Shown: positions 37,325 through 46,364, counted from the first letter of the stretch. The stretch: DNA of 64,000 nt from Rhodohalobacter sulfatireducens (GCF_022012475.1 NZ_JAKLWS010000005.1:124001-188000), one strand, 5' to 3'. The notes: a model not told the origin generated them from the letters alone. Program-made: numbers and translations.

Positions 37325-38110
37325 ATGCCTTTAATATTAACAGAAACCTCAGACCAAATCCTCACCATCACTCTCAACCGGCCCGAGAAATACAACAGCT
37401 TTACCGAACCGATGGCTTTGCAGCTGCAAGAGGCGCTAAAGGAAGCCGAGTCAGAAGAGATTCGGTGTGTGGCACTGAAAGCCAATGGCAAAGCGTTTTG
37501 CGGGGGACAAGATCTGCCTGAAGTAGTTGATCGGGCTGAGAACGAAGATGGCTATGAACTCTCAGATACAGTTCGTACAAGTTACAATCCAATCATCCGC
37601 GCGATTAGACATATGCCAAAACCGGTGATATGTGCCGTTCAAGGTACCGTTGCCGGAGCAGGAGCGAATATTGCATTTGCATGTGATGTTGTAATAGCAT
37701 CAAATGAGGCAGTATTCATCCAGGCATTTAGTAAAATTGGTTTGATTCCAGACAGCGGCGGAACATTCTTTTTGCCTCGATTGATAGGATTCGCCCGCAC
37801 GAATGCACTCTATCTATTGGATGAAAAAATCAGCGCTGACAAAGCGGTTGAGATTGGCTTGATTTATAAGTCCGTGAAAGCAAATCAACTTGATGATGAA
37901 GTTAAATCCATTACTAAAAAATTATCGTCAATGCCTACGAAAGCTTTTGGACTCTATAAAGATGCGATCAATCAAACGTTTGAAAATGATTTGGATCAAC
38001 AACTTTCCCTGGAAGCAGATCTGCAGAGTGAGGCCGGGAAATCAGACGATTACCAGGAGGGTGTGCAGGCTTTTTTGGAGAAACGAAAACCGAGTTTCAA
38101 AGGAACGTAG
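37325..38110 (+). CDS. paaG: Enoyl-CoA hydratase/isomerase, PaaG-like
   Basis: A 261-residue crotonase-fold protein. The oxyanion loops are KAFCGGQDLPEV and VAGAGANIAFACD, with the substrate-side loop SKIGLIPDSGGTFFLPR. In PaaG the enzyme converts the ring epoxide to the oxepin form and later handles enoyl isomerisation. The SGGT..LPR motif and place after paaABCD favour PaaG over PaaF. The start ATG 37325 overlaps an out-of-frame ATG at 37321. The vapBC-like pair follows on the other strand, only 10 bp after the stop. Confidence 0.85.
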   Translation: MPLILTETSDQILTITLNRPEKYNSFTEPMALQLQEALKEAESEEIRCVALKANGKAFCGGQDLPEVVDRAENEDGYELSDTVRTSYNPIIRAIRHMPKPVICAVQGTVAGAGANIAFACDVVIASNEAVFIQAFSKIGLIPDSGGTFFLPRLIGFARTNALYLLDEKISADKAVEIGLIYKSVKANQLDDEVKSITKKLSSMPTKAFGLYKDAINQTFENDLDQQLSLEADLQSEAGKSDDYQEGVQAFLEKRKPSFKGT

Positions 38111-38119
38111 AAAAGTTTT

Positions 38120-38530
38120 TTAGACATACTCAAGATGATGCCCAAATGGGGTGTTTTTCATTCCGTTAAAAAATCGTTTATCCGAAGTAAATATTTTTTG
38201 ATCGAATTCAATTCCAACGGCGAGATAGCAAGCATCGTAGAGAGTGATTGACAATCCTGACGAAAGATCAAATGCTATTTCAGAGATCGTAGAATAGGGA
38301 ATAATTTTAATAGGGAAATTTCGGGTCTCTTCATGCATTTTTTTGGCATCTTCGAGATCAATTAATCGTTGTCGTACTTTCTTCGTAATTATTGCATCCA
38401 TTTCAATGAAGAAAAGATCTGGAGCAATCATATTATTGTGATTTTTTAAAATTTCGACTGCCACTTCGTGCCCTCTTTCAGGCAAAAACCACTTGATTGC
38501 TACACAAGCATCTATCACAGGTATACTCAT
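38120..38530 (-). CDS. vapC: VapC-type PIN toxin
   Basis: A 136-residue PIN-domain ribonuclease. The expected acidic residues are present: Asp7 (VIDACVAIKWF), Glu in FFIEMDAI, Asp in LYDACYLAVG and Asp in FTSDKRFF. VapC toxins cleave initiator tRNA or rRNA when free. The gene start overlaps the antitoxin stop by 4 bp (ATGA). The pair lies on the strand opposite to the paa genes, between paaG and paaH, which is how I know it is an insertion or an unusual neighbour. Confidence 0.88.
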   Translation of the reverse strand: MSIPVIDACVAIKWFLPERGHEVAVEILKNHNNMIAPDLFFIEMDAIITKKVRQRLIDLEDAKKMHEETRNFPIKIIPYSTISEIAFDLSSGLSITLYDACYLAVGIEFDQKIFTSDKRFFNGMKNTPFGHHLEYV

Positions 38531-38763
38531 CGCTCTCTGTCTTCTGAGAGTTCATCACCACTGTCTGGAAATGACTTACCAGATGCTTTGTATTTTACTA
38601 AAATCTCATTAACCCTCTCTCTGGTTTCAGCAAGATCGGGCTTGGCATGAAACTCAACCAACTCCTTAAGCTCTTCCTGTAAGGACCTGTTATTTTTCTT
38701 CGCCCTTTCTTTTAATTTGTTTAGTGTATCCTTGTCGATATTTCTAATTAATACATCTGCCAT
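38527..38763 (-). CDS. vapB: VapB/FitA-like ribbon-helix-helix antitoxin
   Basis: A 78-residue antitoxin. The N-terminus (MADVLIRNIDKDTLNKLKERAKKNN) has the pattern of an Arc/MetJ ribbon-helix-helix DNA-binding domain of the FitA type, followed by RSLQEELKELVEF and an acidic, flexible tail that would wrap the toxin. It is first in the vapBC operon. The tandem TGATATCA sites 22-40 bp upstream of the start are the likely self-regulatory operator. Confidence 0.86.
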   Translation of the reverse strand: MADVLIRNIDKDTLNKLKERAKKNNRSLQEELKELVEFHAKPDLAETRERVNEILVKYKASGKSFPDSGDELSEDRER

Positions 38764-38784
38764 GATTAAAGTTATTTTTTTTTA

Positions 38785-38803
38785 TGATATCATAATGATA
38801 TCA
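38785..38803 (-). promoter_or_regulatory. Putative vapBC operator
   Basis: TGATATCA occurs twice (38785-38792 and 38796-38803), each itself a perfect palindrome, with centres 11 bp apart. It lies 22-40 bp upstream of vapB, over its likely promoter. Tandem palindromes at about one helical turn fit binding by a ribbon-helix-helix antitoxin dimer pair. The same site also lies 80 bp before paaH on the other strand. Confidence 0.6.
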
Positions 38804-38884
38804 ATTGTTTTCCACAATTCCAATATTGGTTTTGATTCCCGTTTGTTTATTTTGAAATATCTTATCAAAAAATAAGAAAACGTT

Positions 38885-40054
38885 TTGGATCATCATTCTA
38901 ACATAGGAGTTGTAGGCGCAGGGACGATGGGCTCCGGAATTGCGCAGATTGCAGCCACATATGGCCATGAAGTATACCTGTTTGATGCTTATAAAGATCA
39001 GCTTAAAAAAGCTGAACAGGAATTTTTGAAAATTTTAAACCGGCAGGTGACAAAAGATCGGATGACTCAAAAAAAGATGGACGATATTCTCCATCGAATT
39101 CACTTTGTTGATCATCTGAAAAATTTCTCTGATTGCGAAATTGTTTTTGAGGCAATTATTGAAAACCTCCAGGCAAAAAAAGATCAATTTGCCAGGCTTG
39201 AGGGAATTGTAAAACGCTCTTGCATCTTGGCAACCAATACCTCTTCCCTTTCCATTGCATCCATATCTTCAGCCCTCAACAAACCCGGCAGATTTCTTGG
39301 AGTTCATTTTTTCAATCCAGCTCCGGTCATGAATCTTGTGGAGATCATCCCAGGAATATCAACTTCCAATCGGGTCGTTGAAAAAGTTCAGAAACTGACC
39401 AAAAGTTGGGAGAAGAAAACGGTTACAGCTAAAGATACTCCGGGGTTTATTGTCAATCGCGTAGCGCGTCCCTTTTATGGAGAAGCTCTGCGTATTTATG
39501 AAGAAGGTATCGCAGATATTGCAACAATCGACTGGGCAATGAAGGAGTGTGGAGAATTTAAAATGGGACCGTTTGAATTGATGGATCTCGTTGGAAACGA
39601 TGTAAATTACGAGGTTACTGAGACAATCTTTAAGGAGTTTTACTACGATCCACGGTTCAAGCCCTCTTTTGTACAGAAACGTCTGGTTGAAGCCGGCAAA
39701 TATGGTAAAAAGACGGGAATTGGTTTTTACAACTATCAAGATCCATCCAAAAACCCAAAGCCAACTAAGGACAAAAAAGTTGGTCAAAATCTGTTGAATC
39801 GCATATTAGCCATGCTTATCAACGAAGCTGCTGATGCTGTTTTTATGAATGTAGCTACGATTGAAGATATCGACCTGGCAATGAAGAACGGTGTTAACTA
39901 CCCGAAAGGACTCCTTGAATGGGCCGATGAAATTGGTCTTAATGTAGTTTTAAACAGAATGGAATTCCTTCAAGCCAAATATGGAGAGGATCGATATCGT
40001 CCCAATCCCCTGCTTAAACAGAAAGTAGCAAATGGAGAACAGTTTTATGAATGA
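38885..40054 (+). CDS. paaH: 3-hydroxyacyl-CoA dehydrogenase, PaaH-like
   Basis: A 389-residue NAD-dependent dehydrogenase that oxidises 3-hydroxyadipyl-CoA in phenylacetate degradation. The N-terminal Rossmann motif is GVVGAGTMGSGIAQ (~8-21), the catalytic histidine is in GVHFFNPAPVM, and NTSSLSIA precedes it. The C-terminal half holds two copies of the usual helical domain (PGFIVNRV; LLNRILAMLINEA). The start is TTG 38885. It lies 121 bp after the vapB start on the opposite strand. paaI overlaps its end. Confidence 0.87.
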   Translation: MDHHSNIGVVGAGTMGSGIAQIAATYGHEVYLFDAYKDQLKKAEQEFLKILNRQVTKDRMTQKKMDDILHRIHFVDHLKNFSDCEIVFEAIIENLQAKKDQFARLEGIVKRSCILATNTSSLSIASISSALNKPGRFLGVHFFNPAPVMNLVEIIPGISTSNRVVEKVQKLTKSWEKKTVTAKDTPGFIVNRVARPFYGEALRIYEEGIADIATIDWAMKECGEFKMGPFELMDLVGNDVNYEVTETIFKEFYYDPRFKPSFVQKRLVEAGKYGKKTGIGFYNYQDPSKNPKPTKDKKVGQNLLNRILAMLINEAADAVFMNVATIEDIDLAMKNGVNYPKGLLEWADEIGLNVVLNRMEFLQAKYGEDRYRPNPLLKQKVANGEQFYE

Positions 40055-40469
40055 TTCTTCTAATACCTCACCCGGGAAGATTGTAAACCATATGCTGGAA
40101 AATGATGCCTTTAGCCAGTGGTTAGGCATTGAATTAATTGAGGTTCAAGAAGGGGCGTGTATTCTTCAGTGTACTTTAAAGCACCAAATGCTGAATGGTT
40201 ATAGTATTGTTCACGGGGGGATTATCTTTTCGCTGGCAGACAGTGCCATCGCTTTCGCTTCTGCATCGTTCGGCCGCTTGACTGTGGCGATAGATCATTC
40301 AATCTCATTTACTAAAGAAGCTGTCTTAGGTGACACTCTTACCGCAAAAGCCGAAACAATATCGATGAGGTTCAAAACCGGTGTTATTCGTGTTGAGATT
40401 ACAAATCAGCATAATGAATTAGTTGCCCTGGTAAAAGGTACTGTCTATCGCAAAAGTGAGGAGTTCTAG
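40047..40469 (+). CDS. paaI: PaaI-type hotdog thioesterase
   Basis: A 140-residue hotdog thioesterase. The signature HGGIIFSLADSA (catalytic Asp/HGG type) is complete, followed by FASASFG and VAIDHSISF. In phenylacetate catabolism PaaI releases CoA from stalled hydroxylated intermediates. Two starts overlap the end of paaH: ATG 40047 (8-bp overlap) and ATG 40032. I prefer 40047 because MNDSSNTSPGKIV is closer to family N-termini. It ends the paa cluster. Confidence 0.86.
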   Translation: MNDSSNTSPGKIVNHMLENDAFSQWLGIELIEVQEGACILQCTLKHQMLNGYSIVHGGIIFSLADSAIAFASASFGRLTVAIDHSISFTKEAVLGDTLTAKAETISMRFKTGVIRVEITNQHNELVALVKGTVYRKSEEF

Positions 40470-40576
40470 CAGTGATTGTTTTATCCATGAAAAGAGTAGG
40501 GTATCAGACAGCTATTTGATAACTTTTAACTCTGGGTAACGTAAAACCATACTAAATTCACATTTTACAGAAGCAG

Positions 40577-41737
40577 ATGGGCTTAAAAAATGAAACAAGG
40601 TCTTCGTACAGCACAAAAGCTTTTTACGAAGAGTATGTAACGGGAATGAACTCCAAACAGCTCGGAAAAGAGTTTCAATCCGATTCCGAACGAATTAAAC
40701 AGCTCTATCATGATGCGCTGCAAGAACAGAATCCCGGTGTGCCGGCTCAGCGAATTCCTGTTGTACAAAAGTTTTTAAGTCTTCTCTCATCCCTCACTAA
40801 ACGCCTAAATCCTGTTCGAAGACTGGTTTTCGGTATTTCAGTGGTAAGTTTTGTAGCTCACTATGTTTTTTCTTTTGTGGGATTATCAGGATTTCTCATC
40901 CACCCCCTATTCTTGCCCCTTTCTTTCGCAGGAATGTTGCTGATTCTTTTAATTGAACTCCTTGAAAAATCTGATGTGCAAAAAGAGCTCGACTTTGCCC
41001 GTGAAATTCAACTCAGCCTGCTGCCCCCGTCAAATGTAAAATCCAACCAACTCGAAATGTACTCCTTTGCAGCTACTGCACAAGAAGTTGGCGGAGATTA
41101 TGTAGATATCGTAGAATCTGAAAACGGGACATATATTTTAATTGCCGATGTTTCAGGTAAAGGAATGAGTGCAGCTCTATATATGGTTCGAATCCAGGCA
41201 CTGGTTCATCTTTTAATCAAAAAAATGGAACCCAGTCCCAAAGAGTTATTTATGGAACTCAATAACTATGTCAAATCCAACAAAAGGGATAAGACATTTG
41301 TAACGGCCTGTGCCGCATACTTTCCACACGATGAAAATCATTTCCATTTTGCCCGGGCCGGTCATAACATTCCACTGGTTTTCAGCAAGAAACATGATGC
41401 AACATTCAGATTAGACACAGACGGGTTTGCACTCGGTATGACCAGTACAAAAGCACTCGGCAAAAAACTCCAAGAAAAGAAATTTCTTTTTGAGCCCGGT
41501 GATAGTTTGCTTTTGTACACAGACGGACTCGTGGAGGCCAGGAATAATCAAAACGAAGAATATGGCGAAGACAGGTTAGATGGAATTTTGTCGATCTATG
41601 GTTCGCTTCACGCAAAAACCATCACTCAAAAAATTCGCTCTTCTATTGAGTTATTTATCGGCGATGAAAAACCTATCGATGATATCACCTTTACGACAAT
41701 TCATAAAAATGAAAAACCTAAAAATTTAAGCGAGTAG
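40577..41737 (+). CDS. SpoIIE/RsbU-type serine phosphatase, membrane-anchored
   Basis: A 386-residue PP2C-like phosphatase. Two hydrophobic segments (~85-135) precede a linker with an FAREIQLSLLPP motif and the phosphatase domain. Metal-binding blocks are EVGGDYVDIV, IADVSGKGMSAAL and the late YTDGLVEARN. Such proteins dephosphorylate anti-anti-sigma factors to switch stress or sigma responses. No RsbV/RsbW gene is adjacent. The last 12 bp overlap the convergent transketolase gene. Confidence 0.88.
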   Translation: MGLKNETRSSYSTKAFYEEYVTGMNSKQLGKEFQSDSERIKQLYHDALQEQNPGVPAQRIPVVQKFLSLLSSLTKRLNPVRRLVFGISVVSFVAHYVFSFVGLSGFLIHPLFLPLSFAGMLLILLIELLEKSDVQKELDFAREIQLSLLPPSNVKSNQLEMYSFAATAQEVGGDYVDIVESENGTYILIADVSGKGMSAALYMVRIQALVHLLIKKMEPSPKELFMELNNYVKSNKRDKTFVTACAAYFPHDENHFHFARAGHNIPLVFSKKHDATFRLDTDGFALGMTSTKALGKKLQEKKFLFEPGDSLLLYTDGLVEARNNQNEEYGEDRLDGILSIYGSLHAKTITQKIRSSIELFIGDEKPIDDITFTTIHKNEKPKNLSE

Positions 41738-43729
41738 GCTCTCAGCATTGTCAATAATTGCATCTACTGTCAACCCAAGCTCTTCATAGGCTTCTTCGTA
41801 GGGCGCAGATGTACCAAATTGGTCTAATCCCATGGCAATACCCTCACTGCCAACCCATCGGTACCAGCCCAATGTAGCCGCTGCTTCAATAGAGATTCGC
41901 TTTTTCACAGACGGTGGCAGGATTTCATTTTGGTACTGGTCAGACTGTTTTTTGAAAATCTCAATACAGGGCATACTCACAACTCTTACTGCTTTACCTG
42001 AGTCTTCCAATTTTTCGGCTGCCTCCAGGGCAAGATGAACTTCCGAGCCTGTTGACATTAATATCAAATCGGGAGTATCTGAATTTTCCTTTTTGAGAAT
42101 ATATGCACCCTTTTCAGTCCCCGATACATCTTCGTATACAGATCTGTCAAGTGTAGGAAGAGATTGACGTGTAAGTACTAAAAGTGAGGGACCGTGTTCT
42201 CTTTCAATAGCAGATTTCCAGCAAATTGCTGTTTCATTCGCATCAGCCGGTCTGTATACATGTACATTAGGGGTGGCTCTTAGCGCTGCAAGATGCTCAA
42301 TTGGTTGGTGAGTAGGGCCATCTTCACCGAGGCCGATACTATCATGCGTAAACACAAAAATCGACGGGATTTCCGATAGTGCCGCAATTCGAATGGACGG
42401 TTTGTTATAATCAGAAAATACCAAAAAGGTACCGCCGTAAGGAATCACGCCGCCGTGAAGAGCCAATCCATTCAATGCAGCCGCCATTCCATGTTCGCGA
42501 ACTCCAAAATGAAAATTTCGTCCCAACCTGTTCTCTGCACTGAATGCCGATTCTTCTTCTAATTCAGTTTTATTACTCCCGGCAAGATCAGCGGATCCTC
42601 CAATCAAATTATGAAGATATTTACCGATCTCATTCAGCACTTTACCGGAAGATTTTCGAGTAGCCATTCCTTTAGGGTCAGCTTCAAATACCGGTAAAAC
42701 TTCATCCCAGTTATCGGGCATCTCTCTGCTGAGGAATTTATTGAAAGAAGCTCCGACTGCTGGATATTGTTTTTTAAATTCAATCAGTTTTTCATTCCAT
42801 TTCTCCTCTAATTTGGAGCCTGCCTCAACGGCTTCTTTCATTTTTTCGTAAACAGCATCAGAAACCTGGAATTTTTTATTAGGATCTAACCCTAACTTCT
42901 CTTTTGTAATTTTTATCTCATCTTCTCCCAATGGGGCCCCGTGTGAAGCTGCTGTCCCCTCTTTGTTTGGGCTGCCAAAGCCAATTTTACTTTTACACTC
43001 AATGAGTGAGGGAGTGTCTGTTGATTGAGCTTTCTTAATTGCTCTCTCAATTTGTTCATGGTCATGTCCGTCAATTACCTGAACATCCCAGCCATACGCC
43101 TCAAACCGTTGTTTTGTGTTATCGGTAAATGCAAGATCCGTTGAACCATCAATGGAAATTTTATTAGAATCATACAGATAGATCAATTTGCTGAGTTTCA
43201 GGTGACCAGCAAGTGAAGCGGATTCATGCGAGATGCCTTCCATCAAATCACCGTCACTGACAATTGCATACGTGTAGTGATCTACTAATTCGAACTGATC
43301 TTTATTAAATGAACCTGCCATAAACTCTTCGGCAATTGCCATTCCAACCCCCGTACCAAATCCCTGTCCTAAAGGTCCTGTAGTTGTTTCAACTCCGGGA
43401 GTCAAACCATACTCCGGGTGTCCCGGTGTGATACTTCCTAATTGTCGAAAATTGATCAGTTCTTCGAGTGGTACATTATACCCGGTAAGGTGTAACAATG
43501 AATAAAGGAGCATAGAACCATGTCCCGCTGAAAGAATGAACCTATCACGATCGAACCACTGTGGATTTTTGGGGTTGTGCTTCAAAAACTTGGTCCAAAG
43601 CACATATGCAACATCAGCCATTCCCATTGGCATCCCGGGATGTCCGGAATTTGCTTGTTGGACAGCATCCATCGCTAATCCACGAATTGTGTTCACACAG
43701 GCTTGATCGATTGAGTTGGTTGTAGACAT
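41726..43729 (-). CDS. tkt: Transketolase
   Basis: A 667-residue thiamine-diphosphate transketolase that moves two-carbon units between sugar phosphates in the pentose phosphate pathway. It shows the N-terminal SGHPGMPMGMADVAYVLW, the TPP motif region VSDGDLMEGISHESASLAGH, and the C-terminal sugar-phosphate region (FTHDSIGLGEDGPTHQPIEH). Length is normal for the family. It is monocistronic, with the terminator at 43815-43845 upstream (belonging to the previous gene). Its stop overlaps the phosphatase gene by 12 bp in convergent orientation. Confidence 0.96.
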   Translation of the reverse strand: MSTTNSIDQACVNTIRGLAMDAVQQANSGHPGMPMGMADVAYVLWTKFLKHNPKNPQWFDRDRFILSAGHGSMLLYSLLHLTGYNVPLEELINFRQLGSITPGHPEYGLTPGVETTTGPLGQGFGTGVGMAIAEEFMAGSFNKDQFELVDHYTYAIVSDGDLMEGISHESASLAGHLKLSKLIYLYDSNKISIDGSTDLAFTDNTKQRFEAYGWDVQVIDGHDHEQIERAIKKAQSTDTPSLIECKSKIGFGSPNKEGTAASHGAPLGEDEIKITKEKLGLDPNKKFQVSDAVYEKMKEAVEAGSKLEEKWNEKLIEFKKQYPAVGASFNKFLSREMPDNWDEVLPVFEADPKGMATRKSSGKVLNEIGKYLHNLIGGSADLAGSNKTELEEESAFSAENRLGRNFHFGVREHGMAAALNGLALHGGVIPYGGTFLVFSDYNKPSIRIAALSEIPSIFVFTHDSIGLGEDGPTHQPIEHLAALRATPNVHVYRPADANETAICWKSAIEREHGPSLLVLTRQSLPTLDRSVYEDVSGTEKGAYILKKENSDTPDLILMSTGSEVHLALEAAEKLEDSGKAVRVVSMPCIEIFKKQSDQYQNEILPPSVKKRISIEAAATLGWYRWVGSEGIAMGLDQFGTSAPYEEAYEELGLTVDAIIDNAESLLA

Positions 43730-43814
43730 GTTTTGGTAAAAAAGATTTTTTGTTAAATAATGTCGGGCAAAAAGATAGGTAAGTTCAGCTCAAGGCAAAA
43801 ATAAATTGCAAAAA

Positions 43815-43845
43815 AAAAGCCATCCCACGAACCAGGATGGCTTTT
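43815..43845 (-). terminator. Terminator of the TPR gene
   Basis: aaaagccatcc (43815-43825) and ggatggctttt (43835-43845) form an 11-bp stem with a 9-nt loop. On the minus strand a run of U follows (A-run from 43810). It lies 17 bp after the TPR gene stop. The symmetric A/T ends also permit use in the other direction. Confidence 0.9.
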
Positions 43846-43862
43846 AAAACTATATTTCAACA

Positions 43863-44894
43863 CTATCTGCCTGAAGCAGTATGCCCTTCACATTTTAATA
43901 CAAATTGTAGTTCGTGGTTAGCTGGTTCGGTAAAGTCTCCATACCTTGCATTTTCATATGCTGAGCACGCAGATTCAATTTCTCCAAGGCCTTTGAGAGC
44001 TGTTCCCAGCTCGAAATAAACTTTAGCTTTGTCAGCAACTCCACCTGTGTGAAGATCCAGGGCTTCTCTTGCATAGGATTCTCCATTAGACCAGTTGGCA
44101 CGTTTATTTGCAATTTCAGCCAATCGATAAGGAATTCGATAGTCTGTATCGTCATACTGCTGTGCCATGTTTAAGAGTTCAATGGCTCTGTTAAACTCTT
44201 TTTGCTCAGACAAGTTTACAGCCCTAAAAATTAATTCGTCCCTTGCTCCATTTCGAGCATTGTTCAGAATTTGTGTGTTATTAGTTTGCTGAGCAGTTTC
44301 GATAGCCACATCATATTGTCCAAGCCATACTTCTACATTAGAGGGGTCCATTCTCTTCATAACAACTGCTTTCTGATATTGTGCAGTGGCATAATTAGAG
44401 TTCATGTCAAGAGCAGTGTTCAAATCATCCAGTGCTTGCTCGTTATTTTCCTGTCTGAAATTTAGTACCGAACGAACATAATAGAGTTGTGGAATTGCAC
44501 CAACAGCCTGCTGTATAACCTGATCATTTCCAAACTCTTCAGCCACTTCCTGTGATTCCCTGAAATATTCAATAGCCGTATCTATTGAACTAATCGTACG
44601 TTCACTTTGAAATTGTTGGTACGCAGAAGAAGCACGGCTGGCGTAAATTCGTGGGAGTCGTTCTTCAATAAGAGTAACAATATCTGTTAAATCGTTTTCT
44701 TGAGCGACACTAAGAGCGTCTCTGTAAAGAGTAATCGCCTGATCAAAATCATTTTGCCCTGCAACTTCCTGAGCCTGGTTATAAAGCTGAATAGCTTCTC
44801 CCCTAGCCTCATCCTGGGCATTTGAAAGTTCTGCGAAACCCAACATGATAACAACTGCCAGGCATTGTGTAAGTATAAGTTTTATAGATTTCAT
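43863..44894 (-). CDS. Secreted TPR-repeat protein
   Basis: A 343-residue protein with a signal peptide (cleavage near SNAQ, ~27) and tetratricopeptide-like repeats over the rest. Repeat landmarks are AIQLYNQAQEVAGQNDFDQAI, ALDDLNTALDMNSNYATAQYQKA, RAIELLNMAQQ and AEIANKRANWSNGESYAREAL. TPR arrays mediate protein binding, here probably in the periplasm. No enzyme motif is present. It is a single gene ending in a clear terminator. Confidence 0.82.
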   Translation of the reverse strand: MKSIKLILTQCLAVVIMLGFAELSNAQDEARGEAIQLYNQAQEVAGQNDFDQAITLYRDALSVAQENDLTDIVTLIEERLPRIYASRASSAYQQFQSERTISSIDTAIEYFRESQEVAEEFGNDQVIQQAVGAIPQLYYVRSVLNFRQENNEQALDDLNTALDMNSNYATAQYQKAVVMKRMDPSNVEVWLGQYDVAIETAQQTNNTQILNNARNGARDELIFRAVNLSEQKEFNRAIELLNMAQQYDDTDYRIPYRLAEIANKRANWSNGESYAREALDLHTGGVADKAKVYFELGTALKGLGEIESACSAYENARYGDFTEPANHELQFVLKCEGHTASGR

Positions 44895-45012
44895 GCTAAA
44901 TATAGTTTGTTTTGTTTCCTTCCGAATAAACGCGATAAACTTAACGAAATTATTTGAACAAAATCATTAATTAAATTCTAAAATATAAACTGCATTCAAT
45001 AAAAAAAGTTTC

Positions 45013-45720
45013 TTAATAAGAAAAATTGGGTTCAGGCTCTTTATCTTTATAAAAATCACAAATATGTCGTACTGCATCATCTACATCATCAGTCAAATAA
45101 AATAACTCCAGATCGTTTTCATGGATATAACCATTCTCTAATAACTGTTTTTTAATCCAGTCAATCAACCCCTGCCAGTATTCCGTTCCGATAAGAACAA
45201 TCGGAATTTTCATAATTTTCTCTGTCTGTATCAATGTAATGGTTTCAAACAGTTCATCGAGTGTTCCAAATCCACCCGGCATTACCATAAATCCCTGAGC
45301 ATATTTAACGAACATCACTTTCCGCACAAAGAAATATTTAAAATTTATAACGTAGTTCGGAGACACATACCGATTTACACCCTGCTCTTTGGGTAGATCG
45401 ATACCAAGGCCAACAGATTTACCATCTTGATTAAATGCACCTTTGTTGGCGGCCTCCATAATTCCGGGTCCGCCACCTGTAATGATGCCAAATCCATTTT
45501 CAGAAATTGCTGTGGCGGCTTTTACAGCAAGTTCATAATACTTAGAACCCGGTTTTACTCTTGCTGATCCAAATATTGAAATACAGGGGCCAACACGTAG
45601 AAGAGTCTCATATCCATCAACAAATTCCCCCATAATTTTAAAAATACTCCACAAACTTCGACTGCTTTCAGATTCAAATCGATCAGCATCTACATCATTA
45701 GAGAAAACTTTAGGTTTCAT
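45013..45720 (-). CDS. LOG-family Rossmann protein
   Basis: A 235-residue member of the LOG (lysine-decarboxylase-like) family, which in several bacteria and plants cleaves nucleoside monophosphates to a free base and ribose 5-phosphate. Both signatures are visible: GGGPGIMEAANKGA and PGGFGTLDELFET. The N-terminus (FSNDVDADRFESESSRSLW) is longer than the shortest LOG proteins. It lies 5 bp after DUF5683 and may be co-transcribed with DUF5683-parB-parA. True substrate unknown. Confidence 0.87.
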   Translation of the reverse strand: MKPKVFSNDVDADRFESESSRSLWSIFKIMGEFVDGYETLLRVGPCISIFGSARVKPGSKYYELAVKAATAISENGFGIITGGGPGIMEAANKGAFNQDGKSVGLGIDLPKEQGVNRYVSPNYVINFKYFFVRKVMFVKYAQGFMVMPGGFGTLDELFETITLIQTEKIMKIPIVLIGTEYWQGLIDWIKKQLLENGYIHENDLELFYLTDDVDDAVRHICDFYKDKEPEPNFSY

Positions 45721-45725
45721 AAAAT

Positions 45726-46364
45726 TTATTTTTTAGAAATTGAAAATTTAACCTTCACCCCGGGACTACCCTCGGCTAAAATTGTGGGTTGAATAGTTGT
45801 TTTGGCACTCAGGTCATCAGATACATCAAAACTACGCATATGTGCATAAATATAGGCATCTAATGCATTTAAGCCGTAAGCCAGCCCAATTATCACAAAC
45901 ATTAAGTCACGACGATTACGAAGATTGTTTCTGTTTGACTGAAGCTGATTTGAATTGACTCCCTCCAGCCGTTCCGGTGTTGGACCAAATTTCAGATCGC
46001 TGTCCTGCCCCTGAATTGCATTGTAGTAGGCCGCCCTGTAATCTTTGTACTGCCCATTTACATATGAGGTATAGACTCCAAGGCCAGTGAACATACCATA
46101 AATTATAGGCACCTTCCATATTTGATCATTTACAACCTGGCCCCATCCAGGTATGATTAATGATTTGTACAGAACGGATTTAGGTGTAGGAAATTCATTG
46201 GACTCTTCGGTCGTATCTGCCTGTGCAATATCTTGAATTGAGTTCTGATAAAGCCTGCTTTCAAGAAGTGTGTAGTCTTGCCGGAGGAGAGATTGTTGTG
46301 CTTCAGAATCAGCGGTAAGAATTAACAGAAATATTAAAGAGAGAAAAAGACTAACCCATTTCAT
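45726..46364 (-). CDS. DUF5683 membrane protein
   Basis: A 212-residue protein of the DUF5683 type common in Bacteroidota near parB. It has a signal peptide (ends near SEAQ), then SVLYKSLIIPGWGQVVNDQIWK, a hydrophobic helix with a Gly-rich stretch (GMFTGLGVYTSYVNGQ), and LMFVIIGLAYGLNALDAYIYA, likely membrane segments. Function is unknown. Its ATG overlaps the parB stop by 14 bp, suggesting coupled translation. Confidence 0.83.
   Translation of the reverse strand: MKWVSLFLSLIFLLILTADSEAQQSLLRQDYTLLESRLYQNSIQDIAQADTTEESNEFPTPKSVLYKSLIIPGWGQVVNDQIWKVPIIYGMFTGLGVYTSYVNGQYKDYRAAYYNAIQGQDSDLKFGPTPERLEGVNSNQLQSNRNNLRNRRDLMFVIIGLAYGLNALDAYIYAHMRSFDVSDDLSAKTTIQPTILAEGSPGVKVKFSISKK

Noticed and set aside
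34210-40469. The paa cluster as one single operon
   Set aside because: The spacers are 100-180 bp with repeats, and a reversed vapBC pair lies inside, so one transcript is not supported.
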